NCBI GenBank assembly: GCA_018645065.1
Contig: JABGPF010000023.1
Location: 1-33,266, forward strand
Direction of reading: 5' to 3'
Length of the DNA: 33,266 bases
Source: Phycisphaerales bacterium
GTDB taxonomy: Bacteria; Planctomycetota; Phycisphaerae; SM23-33
The notes under the pieces are model-generated. The model saw only the letters and a list, made by a program, of their open reading frames with translations, had not been told where the DNA came from and did no database searches. Below, one piece after another: positions 8,976 to 21,547 of the stretch. Each line of letters opens with the position of its first letter. Position 1 is the first letter of the stretch. The translations under genes were made by a program, and so were the position numbers.

Positions 8976-10016
8976 ATGAAACACGAACGTCATCACTGGC
9001 TGGAGAAACTGCAAGTTCAATTCGCAGGCTTTGCTGCGCTTGGGGTTGTCTTCTTTTGCGTCGGACCCATACACGGATGGTGGGACCCGCAGTGGCCCGC
9101 GACATATATCCCGACAGGAAGCTTCATGTCGCTTTTGCAACTGGCGATGCTTGTCTGGGCGATGGCTGCGATTTGTGCGATTGTAACCATTACCGCACGC
9201 CCCGAAGGAACGCTCTTCGCCACATTGGTCGGTGCGATGGGCGTCAGTATGCATTCAACCCAGATTCGGATGCTCTTCTGGAGCCACGATGGTTCGCTGG
9301 CGGGGTTGTTCCTGCAATTGATCATTGAGCTACTGGTGCTGTTTGTGATTGTCGTGGGGGCGATCCACATTATCTGGCGGATCCGAGCCTTGATGAGCAA
9401 GTCCTTCCCGAAATTAATGTGGACTGGAAGGATCACCGCTGAAACGGTTATTGATGATCCGCAGGACGCGGTCGCCGCTGCCGGCAGGCACGCTGAAATG
9501 CTTCGCGGATTGCACAGAATGGGGTTTCTGGGCGGGTTGTTGGGCGGGATACTCGGACCGGAAGGCATGCCGATTATCTCTTCCAAACAGGAACGCAAAA
9601 GTCGCAAGGCTATTCTCGTTTGCACCGTATCGTGCCTTATCGCTACGATTCTGTACAGTTCGATTCTGCTGATGTTGCTTATGCAATCGGCGCAACGCGG
9701 GCAGATAATCTTCGCACTATTCGGTAGCTTCCTGCTGGCGACGCTTATCGCTCACCAGCAGTTCGCCACGCGATTCAGTGTGGCGGCATGGTCGGCGCCG
9801 CTAATTACCGGTATCGTGTTCTATGTGCTCGCGATCGCCTCGAGTGGCGACGTGGAAGCCAACGCATGGACCAGGGTCCAGCTATTCACCCGAGCGCTGC
9901 CTATTGACTGGATGACCGCCGGTGGGGCAGGGGCTGTCCTGGGATATTGGATCAGCGAGCGAGTGCACGAACTCAGGCACCTTGAACGCCACCTGGAAGA
10001 AAAACAATCGTCTTGA
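8976..10016 (+). CDS. Multi-spanning integral membrane protein of unknown function
   Basis: About 8 hydrophobic segments; ATG start; sits between the RsbW-like gene and the protease lipoprotein. Confidence 0.7.
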   Translation: MKHERHHWLEKLQVQFAGFAALGVVFFCVGPIHGWWDPQWPATYIPTGSFMSLLQLAMLVWAMAAICAIVTITARPEGTLFATLVGAMGVSMHSTQIRMLFWSHDGSLAGLFLQLIIELLVLFVIVVGAIHIIWRIRALMSKSFPKLMWTGRITAETVIDDPQDAVAAAGRHAEMLRGLHRMGFLGGLLGGILGPEGMPIISSKQERKSRKAILVCTVSCLIATILYSSILLMLLMQSAQRGQIIFALFGSFLLATLIAHQQFATRFSVAAWSAPLITGIVFYVLAIASSGDVEANAWTRVQLFTRALPIDWMTAGGAGAVLGYWISERVHELRHLERHLEEKQSS

Positions 10017-10054
10017 ACTTCCGCGCCCCGCCTGGCGTAGTAACTTTACCGCGA

Positions 10055-11521
10055 ATGGGAAAGGATACGCCTGTGTTTTCAACAACCAATCGTCTCACTG
10101 TCATTTTATGCACCTTGGGCATTCTGGTTCTGGGTTGTTCCAAAGAGGCCCAAACGGCGCCTCCGCAAGCCAAGCTGCTCCTCCTGAAAGATTTTCCACA
10201 CGTCACCCAGAAACCAGACTTCTGCGGAGAGGCGTGCGCCGAAATGGTGCTCAGGAAACTCGGAAAGAAAATCGACCAGAATCAGGTGTTCAACGCCTCT
10301 GGTCTAAATCCTATGCTCGGGCGCGGTTGCTACAGTGTCGATCTGCAAAAGGCGTTGACTAAAATCGGTTTCTCCGTTGGCAGCGTGTTTTACTACGTGA
10401 AGGCTTCCAGCGCAAAAGCGGGAATGCAACGCGAATTCGACGCCATGTGCGACGATCTCAAAAGCGATATACCCTCGATCGTTTGCATGCACTACGATTC
10501 GAAGCCCGTTACCACAGAGCATATGCGGCTTGTCGTCGGGTACGATCGGGCGAAAGACGAAGTGATTTACCACGAACCAGCGGTTGCAAAGGGCGCCTAT
10601 CGACGCATGGGGCGAAAACAATTCCTGGCGCTCTGGCCGCTGAAGTACAATCGGACAAAATGGACCGTTGTTCGCTTCCGAATGAAGCCCGGACGCATCG
10701 CAAACATTACGCCGTCGCCCACGTTCACTCCCGCCGATTACGCGCAGCACATCTTGAAACTGAAGAAGAAGATACCCGCGGGCAAGGGGTTTCATATTGC
10801 GATCCAGGCTCCGTTTGTGGTTATCGGCGACGCGCCGGCTAAGCGAGTGTCCGCCTATGCTTCGGGCACTGTAAAGTGGTCGGTCGACAAGCTCAAACAG
10901 GCGTATTTTAAGAAGGATCCCAAAGATATTCTGGACATATGGTTGTTCAGTAACGAGAAATCTTACCGCAAGTACACATGGGAGATATTCAACGACAAGC
11001 CCAACACGCCTTACGGATATTATTCCAGCACGTCCAAGGCGTTGATAATGAACATTGCAACGGGCGGAGGCACGCTGGTTCACGAGATTGTTCATCCGTT
11101 TGTCGAGGCCAATTTTCCGGCGTGCCCGTCGTGGTTTAATGAGGGGCTCGGTTCGCTTTACGAGCAGTCCAACCAGCGTCGCGGCGCGATTATCGGTATG
11201 ACAAACTGGCGGTTGGCGGGTCTCCAGAAGGCGATCCGGGCTCGGCGCGTCCCGTCATTCAAAACCCTTACCGCCACCACAACTCACCAGTTTTATAGCC
11301 AAGACAAGGGCACCAATTACGCCCAGGCCCGTTACTTGTGTTACTATCTGCAGGAGCGATATCTGCTGCGGAAATTTTATCGAAACTTCACCGCAAATCA
11401 GAAAACAGATCCCACAGGTTACCAGACGCTCAAGAAAATCCTCGGCGTGAAAACCGAAGCCGAAATGACCGCCTTCCAAAAGAAGTGGGAGGCGTATGTC
11501 TTGAAACTGGTTTACCGATAA
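10055..11521 (+). CDS. Lipoprotein with C39-like papain-fold peptidase domain and gluzincin (HExxH) metallopeptidase-like domain
   Basis: Lipobox ILVLGC; VTQKPDFCGEACAEMVLRKLG and later EHMRLVVGYD (C39-like); HEIVHPFVEANFPACPSWFNEGLGSLYE (HExxH...NEG); GTG at 10073 is another plausible start. Confidence 0.75.
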   Translation: MGKDTPVFSTTNRLTVILCTLGILVLGCSKEAQTAPPQAKLLLLKDFPHVTQKPDFCGEACAEMVLRKLGKKIDQNQVFNASGLNPMLGRGCYSVDLQKALTKIGFSVGSVFYYVKASSAKAGMQREFDAMCDDLKSDIPSIVCMHYDSKPVTTEHMRLVVGYDRAKDEVIYHEPAVAKGAYRRMGRKQFLALWPLKYNRTKWTVVRFRMKPGRIANITPSPTFTPADYAQHILKLKKKIPAGKGFHIAIQAPFVVIGDAPAKRVSAYASGTVKWSVDKLKQAYFKKDPKDILDIWLFSNEKSYRKYTWEIFNDKPNTPYGYYSSTSKALIMNIATGGGTLVHEIVHPFVEANFPACPSWFNEGLGSLYEQSNQRRGAIIGMTNWRLAGLQKAIRARRVPSFKTLTATTTHQFYSQDKGTNYAQARYLCYYLQERYLLRKFYRNFTANQKTDPTGYQTLKKILGVKTEAEMTAFQKKWEAYVLKLVYR

Positions 11522-11530
11522 ACGCCAGAA

Positions 11531-12235
11531 TCAATCGTACTGCAATGCGGGCCTACCGGCTTCTTGCCTCATTTCGGCTTGCATTTGTATCATGATCTGG
11601 CGGAGGTGTTCGACCATTTCGCCTGACTTGAATTGGCTGATGTCTTCTTTCGGGATCGCCTTTCCGAATGATACGGTGATGTCACCGGTTTTCGGTAGCG
11701 CTTTGTTTCTCGGCCATGCTTCGTATGCTCCGTCGACTACTACCGGTACGATCCACTTGGCCGCACGTTGGGCCAGTAGCGCCACGCCGGGAAGGAACGG
11801 TGCTATTTTTCCGTCTTGGGTTCGTGTGCCTTCGGCGAAAACGAGTACTTGTCCGCCCGCTTTGATGCGTCGCATTGCTTCTTTCAGGGCTCCGGTATCG
11901 GCTTTTCCGCGTTTGACGGGGAATGCGTTCAGTGCGGCCATTAGTTGGCCCATGCCCGGTACTCTGAACAGTGAATCGCGGGCCATGTAGCTCATCGGTC
12001 GGACCAGGCCAAACCCGACCAGCATTGGGTCCAGGAAGCTCTGGTGGTTCGAAATGTAAACCACTCCGCCTTCTGACGGTTCGTTATGACGCCCGTAAAC
12101 CCGGGCCTTCCAGAACGCCGGGAGTACAACTCTCAGACCCCATCGCATTATGAAGTACAGCGGATTTGACGAGTGCAGTGTGTTCGGTAGTCCGAACTGT
12201 GGGAATTTTGGGTTGGGATGGCTTCGCTTGATCAT
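11531..12235 (-). CDS. plsC: 1-acyl-sn-glycerol-3-phosphate acyltransferase family protein
   Basis: NHQSFLDPMLVG (HX4D), FPVKRGKADTGALKEA, FAEGTRTQDGKIAPFLPGVALLA. Confidence 0.88.
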   Translation of the reverse strand: MIKRSHPNPKFPQFGLPNTLHSSNPLYFIMRWGLRVVLPAFWKARVYGRHNEPSEGGVVYISNHQSFLDPMLVGFGLVRPMSYMARDSLFRVPGMGQLMAALNAFPVKRGKADTGALKEAMRRIKAGGQVLVFAEGTRTQDGKIAPFLPGVALLAQRAAKWIVPVVVDGAYEAWPRNKALPKTGDITVSFGKAIPKEDISQFKSGEMVEHLRQIMIQMQAEMRQEAGRPALQYD

Positions 12236-12299
12236 GAGCGTTCCTTGACAACTCGCGCTGAGCGTACCTTACCGGTATCGAGGCAGGCGGTAAAAATTT

Positions 12300-12316
12300 C
12301 GGGCCACGCAGGCCCG
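12300..12316. other. Short GC hairpin CGGGCC-acgca-GGCCCG in the intergenic region
   Basis: 6-bp perfect inverted repeat. Confidence 0.5.
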
Positions 12317-12448
12317 TCGATAGTAATAATTATCCGCAGATTTTACACGAACTAACCGCCCGTGTCACCGGTGAACCCGCAGAGGCGTTAAACTGTGCTT
12401 GCATTTAGCGGCAAATCCCATACTCTCAGGGGCAAACAAGGAGCACTA

Positions 12449-15016
12449 ATGCTAACTGAACACCTGAAAAAAAGCTGCGTTTTGATCTCTACTGTTATGC
12501 TGCTGAGCGGTACGCTCTCGGCGGCGAAAGTAATTCCGCCCGAGCCTGTAGGCCCGCCGCCGGACCTTACCAAGGGCGGAGTGCTGATCAATTCCGGCTC
12601 GTTCATGCTGGGACCAACTGGCGCCCATGGGCGAATGTTCGTTAGAAACTACATGAGCGGTGACGCTCGTCAGATTCTTATCACGCAAGTTGATGAAGGC
12701 TCCGCGGCTTCCGGTCTGCTCGCGGTCGATGATATCATTCTCGGGATCGGCGATAAAAAATTCGATAGCGACGCACGCAAAAGTTTCGGTAGGGCGATTA
12801 ACGACGCCGAAACTGAAAAGCTAAAAGGCGTACTGAAGCTGCTGCGATGGCGAGCGGGCAAAGAGAAAGTAGTCAGCCTGAAACTCAAAGTGATGGGCAC
12901 CTACAGCGACACGGCGCCGTACAACTGCCCCAAGTCCAAACGGATTATGGAAGATGCACTCAAGGTGCTGGCCGCTCGGGAAAAATCCGTCAAGTTCTCG
13001 CTGGATATCCTTGCGTTTCTGGCATCGGGCAAGCCTGAGTATGTAAAGCTCGCTCGCGAGCGGATCCACGCGGCCAGGTGGGCCTCGCCCGATACAAAGT
13101 GCGGTAACAGCGCCTGGAACGCCGGATATCTAGGCACGGTGCTGTGCGAATATTACCTGGCCACCGGCGACAAGTACGTTCTCCCGGCGATTCGGGAATA
13201 CGCGATTAAAACAGCGATGGGCCAGGGCGGACCGGGCACCTGGGGCCATCGGTTTGCTCCCCCCGATGCTAATGGAAAACTGCACGGAAGGCTGATGGGC
13301 TACGGCGGGTTGAATTGCGCCGGCGTCCCGTGTTTCCTGGCGCTGACGCTGGCCAAGAAGTGCGGAGTGAACCATCCTGAAGTTGATCAGGCGATCAAGC
13401 GGTCCAGCAGTTTCTTCAGCCAGTTTGTCGGACACGGATCCATCGGTTACGGATACCATCGCGCCAGCCTCGAACGGCGCAGCAACGGGCGCAATGCACT
13501 TTCGTCAAACGGGAAAAACGGAACCGCCGCCGTGGCGTTTGCCGTGCTGGGCGATAAGCGGGTCGCACAATATTACTCCAAGCTGCTGACCTCGTCGTAC
13601 GACGAACGCGAGTACGGGCATAGCGGTAATTCTTACGGCGTGTTCTGGGGCGCCCTGGGCGTTAACTGCGGCGGGCCAAAAGCAGCCGCTGCGTTCGGTA
13701 AGGAACTGCTCTGGTACAATGCGCTGACACGCAAAGCCGACGGTAGCTTTATCACCCAGCCGCTGGGCGGATACTATGGCGGTAGGGGCGTTATCGACGC
13801 AACCGTAGCGCACGTGCTGTCAAACGCTGTCCCGCTGAAAAAGATTTACCTCACCGGTAAAGATGTCCCGAAAACGCTGCATTTAAGCGAGACAGACGTG
13901 AAAGATGCGATCGGCTCGGGCAGATGGCGCTGGGCTGAATACGATAAAATGACCGCCGACGAACTGATCGCCAAGCTCGGCGACTGGTCGCCCGCGGCCC
14001 GCGAATGGATCGCCGACTGGCTCGGTAAGAAGAGCGGTAATCACACCGCCAAGTTGGTTAAGCTGCTGGCCAGCGACGATCATTACACCCGCGCCGGGGC
14101 GTGTGCCGCGCTGGGATATCAGGGCGAGCGATCGGCGGCCGCTGTTGACGCTGTGTCAAAAGCGCTTGCGGACGAAAACGAAGTTGTGCGAGTCGCCGCC
14201 AGTTACGCACTGATGCGAATCGGTAAGCCCGCACGACGAGCGGTGCCTGCGATGATTCAGGCGGCGTTGTCGACTAACGAAGCAAACACGATGCAGCCGA
14301 CGCAAACCGCGATCGCCTACAGCCTGGGACACGATCCCACCGGCGGTGCTCCGCTGTATTGCACGGGCATGTTCCCCAAATGGCCCAAGGGCGAAGACCC
14401 GCTGAAAGGAATTGATCGCAAGGTGCTTTACCCGGCGATTAGAAAGCTGCTGAAGCATTCGTCGGCCCGAACGCGCGGGTCGGGGGCGTATGCGTTTAAG
14501 TATTTAAACCAGCAGGATGTCGCTGTGTTGGCCCAGGATATTTATGACATCACACGGGAGATGGCGCCGCATTATCCGATGTTCGGTGATGTGCCTCGTC
14601 AGTACGGGCTCGACCTGATGGTCCGTATGAACTTGAAAGACGGCGTCAAGATTTGCGTCGATACGATGGAACTGGGCACATGGGGCGGCAGCACTCGCTA
14701 CCCGCACCGTCTGGCCACGCTGGAAAAATACCGCGGCGCAGCTAAAGAGTTTCTGCCGCAGATCAAGGCATGGCTGCCGAAGTTCCGCAGACCAGATGAG
14801 CGTGCTGCACTCGAAAAGGTCATCAAGATAATCGAGGATGACAAGAATCCGCCGAAGATGACCAGCCTTGCCGAACTCGTCGAAAAGCGATTGGCCGACG
14901 CACTGGCTTCGGCGAAAACGGACAAGCAACGCGCCGAAATCTGCGCGCAACTCGTAAAAGACAACCTCCGCGATACCTTCATGATCGCGGCGGTAAGGAA
15001 GTATCTGGCGAAGTAA
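12449..15016 (+). CDS. Secreted PDZ + HEAT-repeat protein (DUF6288-like)
   Basis: Signal peptide SCVLISTVMLLSGTLSAAK, PDZ-like QVDEGSAASGLLAVDDIILGIGDKKF, C-terminal HEAT-like repeats; AAGGAG SD before ATG 12449. Confidence 0.7.
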   Translation: MLTEHLKKSCVLISTVMLLSGTLSAAKVIPPEPVGPPPDLTKGGVLINSGSFMLGPTGAHGRMFVRNYMSGDARQILITQVDEGSAASGLLAVDDIILGIGDKKFDSDARKSFGRAINDAETEKLKGVLKLLRWRAGKEKVVSLKLKVMGTYSDTAPYNCPKSKRIMEDALKVLAAREKSVKFSLDILAFLASGKPEYVKLARERIHAARWASPDTKCGNSAWNAGYLGTVLCEYYLATGDKYVLPAIREYAIKTAMGQGGPGTWGHRFAPPDANGKLHGRLMGYGGLNCAGVPCFLALTLAKKCGVNHPEVDQAIKRSSSFFSQFVGHGSIGYGYHRASLERRSNGRNALSSNGKNGTAAVAFAVLGDKRVAQYYSKLLTSSYDEREYGHSGNSYGVFWGALGVNCGGPKAAAAFGKELLWYNALTRKADGSFITQPLGGYYGGRGVIDATVAHVLSNAVPLKKIYLTGKDVPKTLHLSETDVKDAIGSGRWRWAEYDKMTADELIAKLGDWSPAAREWIADWLGKKSGNHTAKLVKLLASDDHYTRAGACAALGYQGERSAAAVDAVSKALADENEVVRVAASYALMRIGKPARRAVPAMIQAALSTNEANTMQPTQTAIAYSLGHDPTGGAPLYCTGMFPKWPKGEDPLKGIDRKVLYPAIRKLLKHSSARTRGSGAYAFKYLNQQDVAVLAQDIYDITREMAPHYPMFGDVPRQYGLDLMVRMNLKDGVKICVDTMELGTWGGSTRYPHRLATLEKYRGAAKEFLPQIKAWLPKFRRPDERAALEKVIKIIEDDKNPPKMTSLAELVEKRLADALASAKTDKQRAEICAQLVKDNLRDTFMIAAVRKYLAK

Positions 15017-15049
15017 AAATTACACAACTCGACAGTCAGGAGCATGTTC

Positions 15050-16312
15050 ATGAAACGTCGTGATTTGCTTGGTTCCGGTATCGCTTTGGGTGCGATTTCT
15101 GCGTTTGGTTCGTCTGCTGGAGCGGCCGAGACGGATGGTAAATTCGCATTCACCAGCCCGCCTGTGGTCCAGACGCCGCTACCGGACTCGATTTCCATAT
15201 CGTGGACGACCGGAGCGTTGGCCAACTGCTGGGTCGAATGGGGCTACGATCGCAAACTGGCGTTCCGGGCCAAAGCCGCACACCACGGTTTGATTGAGTT
15301 CAGCGAGCGTTTCCACTCGATCCGAATACGCGGTATCAAGAAGAAGCGAATATTCTATCGCATCGCCGCACAGGAGTTGAAGTACGGCGGGGCCTATCGG
15401 ATCCGCACCGGCGAGACGATCTATAGCGACGTGTTCAGCACGGGCCTGGCCGATCCTGACGCGGAAAAAATCTCGCTGACAATCACCAACGACACGCACG
15501 CCAAAAACGCTCTGCTTGACCCGCTGATCGCGCGGATCAACGCTCTGGCTCCGGATTTTCACGTGTGCAACGGTGATATTTGCGATAGTTTTAACAGTGA
15601 AGAACAGTTGGCCAGAATTTGTCTGACCCCGGGCAGCAAGCCCCTCAGCGGTTGGGCGAGTGATCGTCCGCTGCTGTACGTTCCGGGCAATCACGATGTC
15701 CGCGGGCGGCATGCCGGTGCGGTGGTCAAGGCCATGTCGCCCTGGCCGCTTGACCCCAGCGACCCACCGGCGCTGAATCGCAGTGCTCACATCGCCGGGC
15801 GATATTGTTTCGCACTGAGGCACGGTCCGCTGGCGTTGATCGGCCTGGATACTGGCGAAGACAAGCCCGACAGGCATCCGGCGTTCGCGGGCCTAGCCGA
15901 TTATGAAGACTACCGCCGTGCCCAAACGCAATGGCTGAAAACAGCACTGAAGCGTCCTGAGATTAAGTCGGCTCCGTTCCTTATCGCCGCATGCCACATA
16001 CCGCTCCGCGGCCTGAAAGGTCAGAACGACGGGCAGACCCTCAAGGGGTATGCATCTTACTCGGGCCACGGCCAGACCGAATGGCTGAAACCTCTTGCCG
16101 ATGCGAAATGTCGCATGATCATCAGCGGCCATACGCACCGACCTCGCATTCAAAAGCCTGATGACGATTGCCCCATATACCAGGTGATCGGCGGTGGATC
16201 TCGCGCCAGTTCGGCGACGCTGGTCAGGCTGCAAGCCGATAACGCCAAACTCCAACTAACCATCGAAGATCTGCAGGCAAAACAAATCCATCAACTCGTT
16301 CTGAAACGATGA
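15050..16312 (+). CDS. Secreted metallophosphoesterase (calcineurin-like, purple-acid-phosphatase-like N-terminus)
   Basis: Tat-like MKRRDLLGSGIALGAISAFG; NGDICDS, GNHDVRG, GHTHRPR. Confidence 0.85.
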   Translation: MKRRDLLGSGIALGAISAFGSSAGAAETDGKFAFTSPPVVQTPLPDSISISWTTGALANCWVEWGYDRKLAFRAKAAHHGLIEFSERFHSIRIRGIKKKRIFYRIAAQELKYGGAYRIRTGETIYSDVFSTGLADPDAEKISLTITNDTHAKNALLDPLIARINALAPDFHVCNGDICDSFNSEEQLARICLTPGSKPLSGWASDRPLLYVPGNHDVRGRHAGAVVKAMSPWPLDPSDPPALNRSAHIAGRYCFALRHGPLALIGLDTGEDKPDRHPAFAGLADYEDYRRAQTQWLKTALKRPEIKSAPFLIAACHIPLRGLKGQNDGQTLKGYASYSGHGQTEWLKPLADAKCRMIISGHTHRPRIQKPDDDCPIYQVIGGGSRASSATLVRLQADNAKLQLTIEDLQAKQIHQLVLKR

Positions 16313-16329
16313 AATCTTAGCTCCGGTCG

Positions 16330-17478
16330 CTACGGTAGTTTTGTGTTTGGTTTTACCGCGTCTTTGGGGCGCGGGTTGTCCGGGCCGAACACCAGCATCG
16401 CTTTGTACTCTTCAACCGTTACGAACGATTCGTCGATCTTGTCATTGCCGCCCTGGACGGCTTGGATGTTCAGTTTCAGGTGTTTGGCCAGGAACGGATA
16501 GGCGGCCAGACGTTTCGACTCGCCGTAGTCGTGGCCTTCCTTGGCAAAGTGTGCGTTTTCGATTTTGTCGCTGGCTTTGTACAAATCGTAAACGCCGCGG
16601 ATGTACGGGAAACCGGTTTTGGGAATGAACTGCGTCCAGTCCTTACCGTTTGAGATTACCAGTTGCGGGCGGGGGGCGGCGAGGGCGGCGATCTCGGCGT
16701 TGTTTGTTTTGTGAGTCGGGCTCCAGTGGATCGGCATACCGCTTTCGCAAACGCATCCGCCGAAGAAGTGGGTCGACACCTGGCAGACCGGAACCGAGAC
16801 TGCAATTCGTTCATCAATCGCCGCCAACACGAACGTCTGGGTCCCGCCGCCGGAGCAGCCGGTCATCCCGATCCGCTTGGGGTCAACGCCTTCCAGCGAC
16901 AAGAGGAAATCCACCGCCCGTATACTGTTCCACGTTTGCAGCCGCAGCACTTCGGGCGTTTTCTTATGCGACCAACCGGCCTCCTTCCAGTCACCGTATC
17001 CGACCATGTCGTACTGGAAGACAACCGCTCCCATCCTGGCCAGCACGGCGCATCGCGTTTGGCGTGCGGCGTTGAATCGTCCGCCGTGTCCGTGCGGGCA
17101 GAGTATCCCGGCCAGCGAACCTTTGTGTTCAGTAGGGCGATAGAGCGAACCGGTGACATAAAACCCGGGCGAGCTCTGGAACGCCACGTTTTCGACGGTG
17201 TATCCTTTGTACGTTCGTTTTTTGAAGTGCAGCGGTTTGAGGGGCGTTTTCTTTGGTAGCGTTGCCAGCCTGGCGCCTTTTAGTATCCCTTCGCGGAGGA
17301 GTTTTTTGCGTTTCTCCCACCCGGCGAGATCTGAGTATGAAGCTTTGAATTGCTTGAGTTCCTTCGCCGCGGCTTCGGGCTTTTGGGCGTAGCCCCTTCG
17401 CAGCTTCGGTTTGGCGGTTTCTGAAACCGCGAAAGAACCCACCGCCCCAACAAGAATAATAAACACAAAAACTCGCAT
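16330..17478 (-). CDS. Secreted alpha/beta hydrolase, acetyl-xylan-esterase/dienelactone-hydrolase-like
   Basis: Signal peptide; [29 protein letters not shown] (nucleophile elbow), [10 protein letters not shown] (catalytic His region). Confidence 0.75.
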   Translation of the reverse strand: MRVFVFIILVGAVGSFAVSETAKPKLRRGYAQKPEAAAKELKQFKASYSDLAGWEKRKKLLREGILKGARLATLPKKTPLKPLHFKKRTYKGYTVENVAFQSSPGFYVTGSLYRPTEHKGSLAGILCPHGHGGRFNAARQTRCAVLARMGAVVFQYDMVGYGDWKEAGWSHKKTPEVLRLQTWNSIRAVDFLLSLEGVDPKRIGMTGCSGGGTQTFVLAAIDERIAVSVPVCQVSTHFFGGCVCESGMPIHWSPTHKTNNAEIAALAAPRPQLVISNGKDWTQFIPKTGFPYIRGVYDLYKASDKIENAHFAKEGHDYGESKRLAAYPFLAKHLKLNIQAVQGGNDKIDESFVTVEEYKAMLVFGPDNPRPKDAVKPNTKLP

Positions 17479-17502
17479 GGCTTCACCTGCTTTCATTGTT
17501 GA

Positions 17503-19908
<2,406 letters not shown>

Positions 19909-19998
19909 CGCCATTACGTAGAAACGGCTTCGGGTCGCGATGAATTTCGCGTGTCCGAAGCCGCATCTAATTTGGTCATCAGGAAAACTGGCGTTGTG

Positions 19999-20997
19999 TT
20001 ATTTGGGTGCTTCTGCGTCCAGCTCCTCCATTTTGGTTACTGCCAGTTCCAATGCGGTTTTGAACTCTTGGATGTCGGGGTACTTGTCGATTGCTTCCAT
20101 CAGGTCGCCGAGGCATGTTTCGCCCAGTTCGTTGGGGTCTTCGATCAGTTCAAGCATCGACTTGTATTCCAGCAGGCCCAGTTCGCCCTGGCCTGAGGCT
20201 ATTAACGCCAAGGCCAAATGATTGTGGGCGATCGGGTAGTCGGGGTTCAGTTCTATCGCTTTCTGCGATTGTGCGATGGATTCTTTGAATTGGCCCTGGA
20301 AATAGTGGATCCAACCCTGTTCGCTGTAGGCCAGGGTCAGCTGGTCTTCCTCGGCTTCGGGCATGTCGGTTACCGCGACGTAGTCCGCCAGTGAACCTTC
20401 CAGATCGCCTGCTCGTGCTTTTTCAGAACCGCGATTGAAGTATGCGTCGGCCCGTTGTTCAGGGGCTGCGTCGGGCATTTCGATCACGGCTGTGTAATCT
20501 TGCATTTCCCCGTCGTTGTCGTCCATTGCGCCCCTGGCCAGCCCGCGATTGAAGTAGGCTGAGGCCTTTTCCTCCGCCGGCGCGCCGTCCATTTCAATAA
20601 CCAGCGTGTAGTCTGCGATCTCGCCTTCGATATCTCCGGATTCGCCTTTGGACCGTCCGCGATTAACGCAAGCCTGTGCTCGTTCGCTGCTGGTTGCTTC
20701 TTCGGCATCGATCACGTGGGTGTAGTCTGCGACTTCGCCTTCCAGGTCGCCCATTTCGCCTTTAGTCACTGCGCGATTAAAATATGCCGGTATCTTTGCG
20801 ACCGCGGGAAGTTCGGGCGTATCGATGATCTGCGTCCACAAGCCGATGGCCTTGCCGAAATTTTCAGCTTCGCAGGCGGCAAGTGCGTCGTTGACTATCG
20901 CTTCGGTTCTCGCCAGAATCGCCTGCAACTTGGGGTCGTTCATTTGCGCGTCGCTGAACTTAAGTGTGTCGTGGGTATGTTCGTCGGTCATGGTCAA
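19999..20997 (-). CDS. TPR-repeat protein with ~38-aa units
   Basis: Repeated DYT.VIEM...AEEKASAYFNRG.A.G...GDIEGEIA units. Confidence 0.8.
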   Translation of the reverse strand: MTMTDEHTHDTLKFSDAQMNDPKLQAILARTEAIVNDALAACEAENFGKAIGLWTQIIDTPELPAVAKIPAYFNRAVTKGEMGDLEGEVADYTHVIDAEEATSSERAQACVNRGRSKGESGDIEGEIADYTLVIEMDGAPAEEKASAYFNRGLARGAMDDNDGEMQDYTAVIEMPDAAPEQRADAYFNRGSEKARAGDLEGSLADYVAVTDMPEAEEDQLTLAYSEQGWIHYFQGQFKESIAQSQKAIELNPDYPIAHNHLALALIASGQGELGLLEYKSMLELIEDPNELGETCLGDLMEAIDKYPDIQEFKTALELAVTKMEELDAEAPK

Positions 20998-21156
20998 GCC
21001 TCGGTGGGACGGTGTAGTGGTTTATTGATTATCCGGGTTCGGATTATCGTTGCCCTTAATGTTGGCGTCAAGAACTTACGTTCTTATTTCAGAGGCGCCG
21101 GTGTAGTGACGATACATATTTCAGGTCAGATCCTACGAGGAGACGAGGGATACCGG

Positions 21157-21213
21157 CCGAAGTATTTGTCGCGAGGGTTGCCGCTCGTCGGCAAAGGGCG
21201 ACAAATACTTCGG
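21157..21213. other. Large nested hairpin (16-bp perfect outer stem) followed by T-run; possible terminator or structured RNA
   Basis: CCGAAGTATTTGTCGC (21157-21172) / GCGACAAATACTTCGG (21198-21213), inner TTGCCG/CGGCAA stem, then cggtgTTTTTg. Confidence 0.8.
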
Positions 21214-21257
21214 CGGTGTTTTTGATCGACTTGTCCCGCATTCTGAGGCGCGAACAA

Positions 21258-21482
21258 ATGAAATACAACATACCGGACGACATTATGCTCAGGGCCCAGG
21301 CCAACAGTGCTGACGTCAATATGGCGATTGCTGTTGAATTCTATGCCGATAATCGCATAGATCACGCCGACGCCTGCCGTCTGGCCAATACAACTCCTGA
21401 ACGTTTTAATCGCGAGTTGCTGCATCGCGGGCTGGGAATTCAGATCTACAAACCTGGTCTGAAGTGCCGCACCGCCTGTTGA
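21258..21482 (+). CDS. Small UPF0175/HTH-like protein
   Basis: ATG at 21258; AIAVEFYADNRIDHADACRLANTTPERFNRELLHRGLGIQI resembles the UPF0175 A.ELY..G.IS...A..LAG..R..F...L..RGI pattern. Confidence 0.5.
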   Translation: MKYNIPDDIMLRAQANSADVNMAIAVEFYADNRIDHADACRLANTTPERFNRELLHRGLGIQIYKPGLKCRTAC

Positions 21483-21547
21483 GATCGCTTGCGGTCCAAA
21501 TAAGCTGTTGACAATGGTGTTCAGGGTGCGACAATGTGGTTTCTGAC

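Noticed and set aside
10304-11095. 263-aa reverse ORF inside the protease lipoprotein gene
   Set aside because: Antisense to a domain-supported CDS; no recognisable motifs
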